A stretch of 15,261 nucleotides of DNA, from NCBI GenBank assembly GCA_002439705.1, contig DJPE01000081.1:40952-56212 (forward strand), in the 5' to 3' direction. This document shows positions 12,001-14,956 of the stretch, in pieces. The notes under the pieces were generated by a model. The model worked only from the letters and a program-made list of their open reading frames with translations. It was not told where the DNA came from and searched no databases. This DNA is from Christensenella sp. UBA6420 (lineage in GTDB: Bacteria > Bacillota > Clostridia > Christensenellales > DTU072). Position 1 is the first letter of the stretch, and each line of letters opens with the position of its first letter. The position numbers were made by a program, and so were the translations under genes.

Positions 12001-13294
12001 TCCAACCCGCTCCGAACTGTCCGCCGTTACTGAAGCGGTCGGTTACGTTATCGAAATAGTAGTTGGTGTCGAATTTGCAGGTTTTTGAAAATTGCTGAGT
12101 GGTTCCGTTATTCGCGCGGAATATTACTTCGTAAGTTCTCGGAGTGAAACAGACTTCGTTACTTTTTTTGTGGTATAGCGCGCTCTCTGCGTAAGTTCCC
12201 GCCCGCGTATAATTTACCGTGGCTATGCCCGCGAGAAGAATACTGTTCGGCGCGTCGTTCGCCGTCTTGTCGTAACTTAACGTGGTTGTTTGCCTGTGAA
12301 AGATATGATCGAACTGATAGCCCGTTTTCGTGTTTTTCGGGGTGAGTATTATATAAGCGTAAGGGTTGGTTACGTTTTTCGTAAAATTTCCGTTTGCGCC
12401 TATCGTTCCGCCCGAAACGCTTCCCGAAGAAGCGGCGGTGGCGTTTTCGTATAATTTATAATCGAAAGAACCGTTATCTGTCGTTATTTTGAGCGCCGTA
12501 CTGTAAGAGAAGGTGATTACTATATCGGTCACGCGGACTTCTGGGGTGGAAAACCCCGGATAATGGTCCGCTTTTGCCGATATGCCTACGCCGAGATAAG
12601 CTCCCGATACGGCGGTGGAAGCGGACATCGTTTTGTCCGTGTTGCCCCAGTTGCCGTCGTTACAGGACTTTACGTCCGATAAAGAAAAACCGCTTAAATA
12701 TTGGTCCGCGCCCGGTCGGGAATTCCAGTCCCCGTCGACCGAGACGGAAGGAGCTTTTACCGTACTGAACGCAGATTTTATACCGAGATAGTAGTCGGCT
12801 CCGCCGAGCATGTTCCAGGTGCTTCGCATACTGACGTACGCGCTTACGCTTGCCGTAAGAGTACCCGACGACGCAAGGTCGACTAATTTTTGCGGAAGTT
12901 TAAGACTTACAACCCCGCCGAAAGCGTTATATGCGCCGTAATCGTATTTTTTTTCCACCGAAAAACCGTTTCCGTAAGTGTTCTGTTTGTACATATCGTT
13001 TTCGTCGCGGTCTTTCGAAGCCCACACGAGAGAAAAGTTTTCGGTGGTGAGAGTAAGGTCGGATACTTTAAGCTTGAATTTTTTAGTGGAAGAATTGTAA
13101 GTTACGTTTTCGTCGGTTACGACGAGAGCCGTCGCGTCGTCGGGTTTGTGGTAATATCCTTCTTTAAGTTTTCCCGCTTCCGAAACTACGGAAGAAGACG
13201 GAACGAACGCGACTACGCCGAGCATAACCATCGCCGCCGCGATAATTATTGCGAGTATTATTAAAGGAAGTTTTCTTACGTGTGTTCTTAACAT
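1..13294 (-). CDS. Giant secreted/cell-surface protein with InlB-type and about 26-28 MBG/YDG Ig-like repeats (C-terminus off the window)
   Basis: Every codon from the ATG at 13294-13292 down to position 2 is open, giving at least 4431 residues; the stop lies beyond the left edge. The N-terminus is basic (MLRTHVRK), followed by a hydrophobic stretch at residues about 9-31, as in a signal peptide or membrane anchor. Residues about 130-980 form a beta-rich head: a module at 132-271, an InlB-type repeat at 387-479, a related module at 752-900 and a second InlB-type repeat at 903-977. A PKD/Ig-like stretch follows. From about residue 1200 to the edge the protein is a string of 70-100-residue units with the pattern VYDG/IYNG, then AGxY, then NYxL, then IxKRxVTxxW, which is the MBG/YDG family pattern. 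Such proteins are usually adhesins or surface fibres, but the ligand is unknown. An in-frame TAA lies 10 codons upstream with no other usual start between, so this ATG is the start. The ribosome site is poor: AAGGGG ends one base before the ATG. Family assignment is firm; function is inferred. Confidence 0.93.
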   Translation of the reverse strand, partial: MLRTHVRKLPLIILAIIIAAAMVMLGVVAFVPSSSVVSEAGKLKEGYYHKPDDATALVVTDENVTYNSSTKKFKLKVSDLTLTTENFSLVWASKDRDENDMYKQNTYGNGFSVEKKYDYGAYNAFGGVVSLKLPQKLVDLASSGTLTASVSAYVSMRSTWNMLGGADYYLGIKSAFSTVKAPSVSVDGDWNSRPGADQYLSGFSLSDVKSCNDGNWGNTDKTMSASTAVSGAYLGVGISAKADHYPGFSTPEVRVTDIVITFSYSTALKITTDNGSFDYKLYENATAASSGSVSGGTIGANGNFTKNVTNPYAYIILTPKNTKTGYQFDHIFHRQTTTLSYDKTANDAPNSILLAGIATVNYTRAGTYAESALYHKKSNEVCFTPRTYEVIFRANNGTTQQFSKTCKFDTNYYFDNVTDRFSNGGQFGAGWTYESDNASSLELTSSSNKGTTYAEGATLKNLFPNLTKNGVIIYIDAQWVEASAESDDFSFANGEITASAYSELYSDVTYTITKTKAGHTLANVYATYTTGDLTGITITLDKSGDNTWVLYGISGNCKIYGEWQAGQYDITYKLREIGKNSDSATITPGTTTSDGFTLGSGVISKGYYGMTVDFSAYLSSTYISAPSNYSIVGFGSSTAAGSSVTYYTSSNLYTVTTSNTIYIRYISNSFNPNVSSPTIGSWGYQTTENTTNQNSTADNYFSTGYVGANTTFGSYLEDASSKKAPSAGRAIYVNKSKYSLKGKSASNQYMFYKIPASQLGSRAVTNITASITSWYFSAIDDEWGWGDYSTSTQGWAAIAHSSSSYGNSSKATSSTAGYSFFEKLSFTSLGDALSSHNTDKISVTKSNKTAVSVNYSKSSSPKTSGYYYLVIKALISNTSPEYGAGAVLLTSCTLNFTFADNTSYTITLDPSNSATGANLSSHTQRQTSDVKYTLPKRPSIWSTLSGYEFVKWKVGSAYYEAGETVTIRNNTTITAQWRKKNYPVTTFDVFTDGVNSATLHRKQWYVPYGENVSFSSTNGGSYGNSNGTYYIYASAGGGDYSGFDLGDSYCLTYDEVGKTQDWDFSSTGKYPTTLPGTKTITISGATGAIWGYFIWNLQTPTTESKRDATVDYGYSIDLDSLVTPEHGNAEAEFSFKWTNSSGDEVTFYLPDSHEIFAVSESNSYYQYVLTATVYRGGVALSKSASANSLSATINALRLKLQLSSEEDLVYNGQEQEFPLATVLDEDYYKTAGLTAEDIAYLKSVFENELSSRNGYPWFRNDNGNNDNSVWKYGLYVNLIGLGYIDALSGSASPDDNLYGGTLNNGVRLFKDAGTYFVNHIALRHYLRTDTADRAETTSNTNYVWSANDSQIIETNSADSSSGTILAVINPAADLTLYAFYTQQTFGKFSDNDRYSLSISALDGNRFDLSQITVEEGKNIFDVWYLGISGFLGEDYDAYSSDIAAGLSRKYLADSSYALIHAAGTYDAYLPFITEGNKGSSRAVFSYAVLNNYGVKISSATASYAAESNIKMYWLDIDGNVMNPSNPYDFTKSIEDFAGVDGTYVSGVVNNYVIVPKDITLEYTGETTFTYDGELHGPDNVVSNGLLDRSKLQDFETIYGVRFNLYFYGIPLPKDWAALSQEAKDAYVKNNKDNKVIVGSGEDNFVTGISKNYISFLERNAGKYGVAVVGTAYCDANGEFHDHESYVLSTDYFYIEWEIRQTTVSVGMTTTSQRFGNTNYGGIIFTFDNIVSGDQITLGSVTLSYDKVSSGYSANDYFRYVGLTASTVITNGSYSLYGSYVGVYSVSIANPSTVTDTASSGLYGDSYGNNYNFEKAYSNEIEITVRNVTAGAWEYTVDGGKTYSATKPTDWTYVYGKYKGVRITLSDFSSADFLTNDISAKAGANITAAEIRDITKVTLSQVLSGALTASAPVVDAVLGTVTYAFYAYDAGEYGVTINSAVNYTGFDGNVYGNMQIEKAASVTFTVEKKLIVITWELDGEAKNSVVYDGLKHTVVAKFGYSASGTFNTSDNLVYYDDYVNEQKIYSKYDKQGEITLSYTGAREATDVNYNKATDTDDLYVCYVAQISGNYEITSESRQKEWKITRRSFTMTFANAGIDYVYDGVAKSVALNLNGNGVAVSISDFSNVSFDTNASFDRSTKTFSATDAGIYTFAYDAGDNGVKVETNWILTGSANLTLFVITPRVVKVKWNTLTSSYTSKDIKETFYPSFDDTVDKGDLGFVYSLSSADGRIVHAGKYAITIVSLSSAKNNFVLASADDTPWYVSYDPAYYTDSNSIASYSKEVEVLKAKITLNVSALEDFLRDVTYDGQEHGYSLEAIYDGYVKSLLLCDDDKNGYSLDGSSVVGKNVGNYVVTINGFNPYDGYLDYEFNQSYEKTWSITARELTFTFAEYHDGGNAYVYDGNKHGYSLTVGNMVAGESLTLTFVGNGINVTSPVTITAVNGIVLYGTAAGEYGISNFGIEDSSVGNVTFLANNYSLPSPDPSKTWSILKRTVTIEWKNTSVTYNAKQYTPDGSNRGVYAIVTNNVGEDAVVPSYGGTYSATNAGTYTVRISDLIGADKDNYKIEGSLSTVWTIEKKTVTAFIWLLDGETMPTDKSVVYDGATHQVTAVPTAGATADDDGKIYDGDSVKFSYSAATGYADKALLAGTYVTLISDVDNTNYKTGDNDLSVSWKVLPRTVTASFTTDSTDFIYNGSEQGLTLTISGFVNTDYGTNLKFKVDTDTTNNAVSASGTTYRHTLKAVNAGSYSVSVSIDETSARYDCYVLSGTVTDSFEITKKTATLIWNLDGKTVLSAEYDGTEHTVTATISNLALTTDACTVILVDNVAINAGKYIAKAVGLSNENYSLDGEPVCEYTITPRLLEISWEQSAEYVYNGKYQSDTLSVSRLVASDEVIFRISFFTGGVGGTLVKTSSVIKKGSVSTTLTAADFAATIDAGTYYAELSSVVYNSDGEKNGNYSLPTSSEDSVTNFTIGQSALVLGEWNYSDGTKSGVYNADTKLIYNSKEFVLTSSVVSSSLFIRDDTGVKDEVTLVYANNVAKNVSAGGYHATVASLAGTYAKNYSIPAQGNALDYTILPKEVTIIWTLPSDLIYSGTTKTVTATVASGATADDDGKIYTGDEVTVTLTDNAKRNASSYLAVAVSLSNPDYVIGTGEYAEGNESKEWTILPRPVALSWSATSLEYDGEEKVVTVISVLNLVAGDSIKFVYSGNKATVVGTYTAKVESLDNGNYTLDGGTDVSHEWTITPVVLGFSWSGGNGLIYNGNSQGLTLTVTKIAASDLNNLARLNLTVDFAEDTDFILTPDSFSVVFTAVNAGVYPVTITKITGSSADNYALPDNCSSSFSIAKRTVTVSWSGGEFVYSKSEKTVSATVTNVVDGDTVSLSYRTKSQKTDWTSGNGATRADSYTTEIIAVSDDNYSIDGATNLSLSWVINPKTVNSFEWELDDGTVYSVIYNGATHTLTASAVSGATQDSDGKIYDGDTLTLTYSASVINNYGISSIAVNSAVNAGEYRVIIADCGNTDYVPGDATQDFTIERRTLTSSVADFTDTAFIYDGDTQGLIVSLGNIVSSDNDNVNLVLTVSSDFAGTTYGAERSGAAYSQKFVAIDAGTYTFTLSLGGNRKDNYILAAITREFTIIKKDITTEISAEVQRDSIIYRAEAITADDLKVTFGNLVTGESLTLDDGFTVTYVYNGVVLSSAPVNAGDYVARISLTSTVTNYVLTGTTEFDFSISKYEITPDMLSWYLNGTAVSLTSLSFVAGENKSVTASVSDTIFNKISGKTISYNYFGFCNCGLNASSDTDSGVHADHQWLDVDGALRSDGPVHAGLYWTLLTLSGGDCDDFAFVGFENYGNSSYFTEENGSVYLTWYNNPDNKAISTALPAVGDNVAAVSFGVARSRQGLVIEPTDESLPYKGNYYTTEDGLPKVSSAADISKVKVIVNNVSYTYADYSSSSAKIVRNAGTYAIIIYDESAGSGEVITDCDLFSDNATLEHNVNLSITRSKITVTDLAETAWSKTYDKTVAFGSFSYLTDVAFDKDKVTDGVITGTVATVNAKYSDYNAGNVNLTFTLSGTDASNYYLVFSSGGELLDENLYTVNQNDYVLDDGLATISPRIITVAGKADKVFDGTNALEINIVSQDIVSGDVVNVVGTYESEHAGTWAITISSGNPNYEISSDLAATGTISRKELSVEWTDGGSSYVYDKQSHGVTVRVTGMVSGYEESIFVVGNNIEDAVLEAPNAEFTAVDAAYYSVSLSLKQDSDYSFADAITFAEWTITKRLLTVSWIKDTLADGKFIYPWENYSVTYSGVTRSVVPVIDDNIVVSGDEVSLTVTGSAYTDAGNYLSKITALAGADAKNYSLPAVTEQAWEIKQAEIVGITMSSVTAVYNGAAQGVELNSYLTQHGEPINAIYSGGSAKTASTINGNNAIIDVGTATIT
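2..9720 (-). repeat. Tract of about 26-28 tandem MBG/YDG Ig-like repeats
   Basis: Repeat units can be followed by their VYDG/IYNG-type motif, at roughly 9666, 8580, 7340, 7000, 6390, 6110, 5510, 5230, 4910, 4690, 4300, 4040, 3760, 3520, 3220, 2950, 2660, 2340, 1260, 940, 715, 395 and 130, with degenerate units between some of these. Each unit then shows a GD/DGD turn, an AGxY strand, an NYxL strand and a closing IxKRxVTxxW that leads into the next unit. Units are diverged rather than identical, except for local blocks such as ATADDDGKIY near 5430 and 3970 and a variant near 2880. The tract continues past the left edge. Confidence 0.88.
770..1300 (-). repeat. Two units closest to the YDG subtype within the repeat tract
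   Basis: Residues from about 4009 (WSKTYDKTVAFGSF) and from about 4112 (VAGKADKVFDGTNALEI) show the K-x-Y/F-D-G/K-T start of YDG domains. The first also has the lsGtDAsNYyL-type end, here SGTDASNYYLVF. The linker LATISPRIITV between them matches the usual inter-unit linker of large secreted repeat adhesins. They differ from the VYDGxxH-type MBG units on either side, so two subfamilies are mixed in one chain. Confidence 0.65.
10364..10588 (-). other. InlB-type repeat 2, residues about 903-977
   Basis: The unit opens SYTITLDPSNSATG, contains YTLPKRPSIWSTLSGYEFVKW (GYxF-x-x-W, the family signature, at 947-952), then YYEAGETVTIRNN, and closes ITAQW at 973-977. This is a very typical Listeria-Bacteroides repeat. 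The chain then continues without a break into a PKD/Ig-like stretch. Confidence 0.88.
10595..11041 (-). other. Head module copy 2 (residues about 752-900) of the giant protein
   Basis: This stretch starts YKIPASQLGSRAVTNITASI and ends in a YYYLVIKALI strand followed by CTLNFTF. It parallels residues 132-271 in the order of landmarks but is more Ser-rich and diverged. Like copy 1 it is followed by an InlB-type repeat, although here the repeat follows at once, whereas copy 1 has about 115 residues in between. The homology is judged by eye. Confidence 0.45.
11858..12136 (-). other. InlB-type (Listeria-Bacteroides) repeat 1, residues about 387-479
   Basis: The unit opens with YEVIFRANNG, passes a GAGW motif (residues 428-431), then TYAEGATLKNLFPNLTKNG, and closes with YIDAQW at residues 474-479. 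This is the usual order of an InlB B-repeat / Flg_new unit (opening strand with NGG-like turn, GW, then a closing AQW), slightly longer than a typical 70-residue unit. These repeats are common in Gram-positive surface proteins and serve as stalks or weak binding units. Confidence 0.75.
12482..12901 (-). other. Head module copy 1 (residues about 132-271) of the giant protein
   Basis: The module begins with a Leu-Pro-x-x-Leu segment (KLPQKLVDLASSGTLTASVS) and continues through Tyr/Trp/Gly-rich strands to a closing strand of the type ITFSYS. A second stretch at residues 752-900 has the same order of features: IPxSxLG, then TNITASI, aromatic strands, a YYLxI strand, and a closing LNFTF strand. 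I recognise no named family. The overall look is of a beta-sandwich domain, possibly carbohydrate- or protein-binding, which is inference only. Confidence 0.5.
13202..13294 (-). other. N-terminal signal peptide / membrane anchor of the giant protein
   Basis: The first 31 residues have three basic residues (R3, R7, K8) and then an uninterrupted hydrophobic core rich in Ile, Ala, Val and Met, ending with VVAFV. A polar Ser/Glu-rich segment follows. This is the layout of a Sec signal sequence. No clear A-x-A cleavage site is visible directly after the core; SEA at residues about 38-40 is one possibility. The segment may therefore be cleaved or stay as an anchor. Confidence 0.75.
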
Positions 13295-13371
13295 GCCCCT
13301 TACCGACTTGCCGCGAATAATTACTTAATATGTAAGCGTGCGTATGCAAGCGCGTTTTTTTAATTATATAT

Positions 13372-13400
13372 ATTATATATACGATATATTCGAATGTCAA
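13372..13400 (-). promoter_or_regulatory. Perfect-consensus sigma-A promoter of the giant gene
   Basis: Reading the minus strand, TTGACA lies at 13400-13395 and TATAAT at 13377-13372 with a spacer of exactly 17 bases. Both hexamers match the consensus in all six positions. Transcription would start near 13365, leaving a leader of about 70 bases before the ATG at 13294. An 8-bp palindrome ATTCGAAT (13388-13395) overlaps the edge of the -35 box. Confidence 0.85.
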
Positions 13401-13463
13401 GAGGCAAAATAAGGCGAGATACCGACGCTCCGAAAACGGGAAAGGGCGGATTTGTAAAAAGGG

Positions 13464-13475
13464 TTATTGCAATAA
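13464..13475. promoter_or_regulatory. Perfect 12-bp palindrome, candidate operator between divergent promoters
   Basis: TTATTGCAATAA is its own reverse complement. Its centre (13469.5) is within one base of the midpoint between the inner edges of the two -35 boxes (13400 and 13541). A dimeric regulator bound here could contact both promoters, but no regulator is encoded in the window. The site is seen directly; the role is inferred. Confidence 0.4.
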
Positions 13476-13483
13476 AATAAGAA

Positions 13484-13522
13484 CGAAAAACAGGCAAAAA
13501 AGCAGGTTTTTTGCAGTTTTCG
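13484..13522. repeat. Long A/T-rich inverted repeat in the divergent control region
   Basis: The inner arms GCAAAAAA (13494-13501) and TTTTTTGC (13507-13514) are perfect around the 5-base loop GCAGG. The outer arms CGAAAAAC (13484-13491) and GTTTTCG (13516-13522) extend the stem with small bulges. It lies just upstream of the rightward promoter's -35 box. It could be a regulatory or DNA-bending site; its position upstream of both genes argues against a terminator. Confidence 0.45.
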
Positions 13523-13540
13523 CCGTCGGGAATTATTTTA

Positions 13541-13569
13541 TTGATTTATGTTCAGTTTTGTGGTAAACT
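13541..13569 (+). promoter_or_regulatory. Candidate extended -10 promoter of the two-gene operon
   Basis: TTGATT (13541-13546) and TAAACT (13564-13569) are separated by 17 bases, and TG one base upstream of the -10 (13561-13562) makes an extended -10. Transcription would begin near 13576, giving a leader of about 35 bases. A second possible -10, TATAAA at 13577-13582, has no good -35 partner and is less likely. Confidence 0.6.
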
Positions 13570-13610
13570 GTATTCGTATAAATATGACCTTACGGAGATA
13601 ATCGGTCGGA

Positions 13611-14294
13611 GTGAAAAAGAAAATCCTTATGCTCTTAATAGAAATTGCGGTAGTCGCTCTCGCGCTTGCGTTAAGCGTGGCGACTTACGCGTGGTACGTT
13701 TCGCAAAGGCAGGTGGATACTACGACGACGACCATTACCGCGGCGGAGGGAGCCGACGTGGGGATAGAAGAAGACGACACCGACGTACCCGATCCGTATA
13801 TGGGACAAACGGGGCAAGGTTACGCCGACGACGGATACGGCGGAGTGGACTCTCCGTATATCGTGGAAAAAAATCTTACTGTAAGTTTTTCTCCCACGCA
13901 GATAAATTCCGCTCTGGTGGCGAGCATAGACACGATGAATATAAGCCTTCTTTCGGGCGGACGGGTTTCAAGCGAAGAAGACGAAACCGTCCTTAAAAAT
14001 TTCACTTGGAGAATTATTATAGACGGCGAAACTTACGCCCCCGATGAAAACGACTTTGCGGTGCGTTACGACGACAACGGCGATAAGGTGTATTATAAAG
14101 TCCCCGTCAGGAAAAAAGTCACGCTGAAATTTTTGTTTATCTTCCTTGACGAAGCGAGTTACGCTAATTACGCCGCGGGAAAATACGCCGAAGTCACGCC
14201 GTTTGCGTACTGCGGATACGAATATATGAAAGCCACGTTTTCGGGTTCCTTTTCGATAGGTTTGGATATCGTAAGACTGATTAACAGGGGATAG
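13611..14294 (+). CDS. SipW-type signal peptide protein, TasA/camelysin-like (first of pair)
   Basis: This 227-residue protein begins with a lysine-rich MKKK, a hydrophobic stretch at residues 5-24 and then TYAWYVS (25-31), the signature of SipW-dependent signal peptides carried by TasA, CalY/camelysin and their clostridial relatives. A Thr-rich and then acidic stretch follows (GIEEDDTDVPD), then a beta-rich body ending SFSIGLDIVRLI. It is therefore expected to be exported and could be assembled in the matrix or on the surface. The start is GTG at 13611: an in-frame TAA sits at 13599 and no other start lies between. The ribosome site is weak; GGAG at 13594-13597 is 13 bases away and CGGA abuts the GTG. 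The next gene starts 3 bases after its stop. It has no sortase motif. The exact family could not be confirmed without a search. Confidence 0.82.
   Translation: MKKKILMLLIEIAVVALALALSVATYAWYVSQRQVDTTTTTITAAEGADVGIEEDDTDVPDPYMGQTGQGYADDGYGGVDSPYIVEKNLTVSFSPTQINSALVASIDTMNISLLSGGRVSSEEDETVLKNFTWRIIIDGETYAPDENDFAVRYDDNGDKVYYKVPVRKKVTLKFLFIFLDEASYANYAAGKYAEVTPFAYCGYEYMKATFSGSFSIGLDIVRLINRG
14286..14290 (+). promoter_or_regulatory. Ribosome binding site of the second operon gene
   Basis: AGGGG lies 7 bases before the ATG at 14298 and overlaps the last codons of the preceding gene. It supports this start and suggests the two genes are translated from one message. Confidence 0.65.
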
Positions 14295-14297
14295 CGT

Positions 14298-14951
14298 ATG
14301 AAAAATTCAAAGAGCCTTTTATTGAGTCTTATAGCGGTGACGATAGCCTGCGTGCTTGCGCTCGTGGGGTTCAGTTTCGCGTGGTACACTTCAAAAACTT
14401 CCGCCGACAAAACCCTTAACATGCAAGCCAATGGCGTCCTTATAATTTACTTTGAAGAGAATATCGACGTGTCGGACACTAAGTTGAAGCCTGCCGTCGC
14501 TTCTCCGAACGCGATAAGGAATAACGTTACCGTTTTTAACGTTCTCGACGAGAGCGACCCTAATATAGATACCCCCGCTACGATAGTGGAATACGACGCT
14601 ATATTGAAGTACATCAACGCCGAAGAAGGGACTACGAGTACGCCGAGCGACGTCAAAATAAAGTGCGTGGCGAAAATGACTTTTGAAGACGGAACCGAGC
14701 AGACGCTTAGCCTTACCGACGACCTTATAGTGTTGCTGTCGGTGGGCGTGCAGTACGCTTCCGAAAATACCGTCACGCCTGTCCCCGACGTAAGTTTCGA
14801 CGAAAATTTCCGCATAGCGGGCGACGGAAATATCCATATCGGTCTGCAAGTCTACTTCGCTCAACCCGACGAACTCTGTAATCCGTATATAAAGGAAGCT
14901 CAAAAAATCGTCCTGGAACTCACCGTCACCGCGGAACCCGTGGAAGGATAA
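14298..14951 (+). CDS. SipW-type signal peptide protein, TasA/camelysin-like (second of pair)
   Basis: This 217-residue protein starts MKNSKS, has a hydrophobic core at residues about 7-25 and then GFSFAWYTSKT, a clear SipW-type signal ending in the AWY/AWF motif. After the likely cleavage site it runs into an ITAxG/QANG-like strand (LNMQANGVLIIYF), and then a beta-rich, acidic body with few basic residues, closing with VLELTVTAEPVEG. The order of features matches the upstream gene, so the two are probably paralogues or partners in one surface structure. The body shows no catalytic motif. The gap to the upstream gene is 3 bases, so they form one operon. The operon end is followed at once by a stem-loop array rather than a T-tailed terminator. 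Family by motif only; function inferred. Confidence 0.85.
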   Translation: MKNSKSLLLSLIAVTIACVLALVGFSFAWYTSKTSADKTLNMQANGVLIIYFEENIDVSDTKLKPAVASPNAIRNNVTVFNVLDESDPNIDTPATIVEYDAILKYINAEEGTTSTPSDVKIKCVAKMTFEDGTEQTLSLTDDLIVLLSVGVQYASENTVTPVPDVSFDENFRIAGDGNIHIGLQVYFAQPDELCNPYIKEAQKIVLELTVTAEPVEG

Positions 14952-14956
14952 AAGTT

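Noticed and set aside
13484..13522. The A/T-rich hairpin as a rho-independent terminator
   Set aside because: It lies upstream of both divergent genes, has an A/T rather than G/C stem and no transcript is expected to end there.
13577..13582. TATAAA as the -10 box of the rightward operon
   Set aside because: No acceptable -35 hexamer lies 16-18 bases upstream, whereas TTGATT-N17-TAAACT with an extended TG is a better match.
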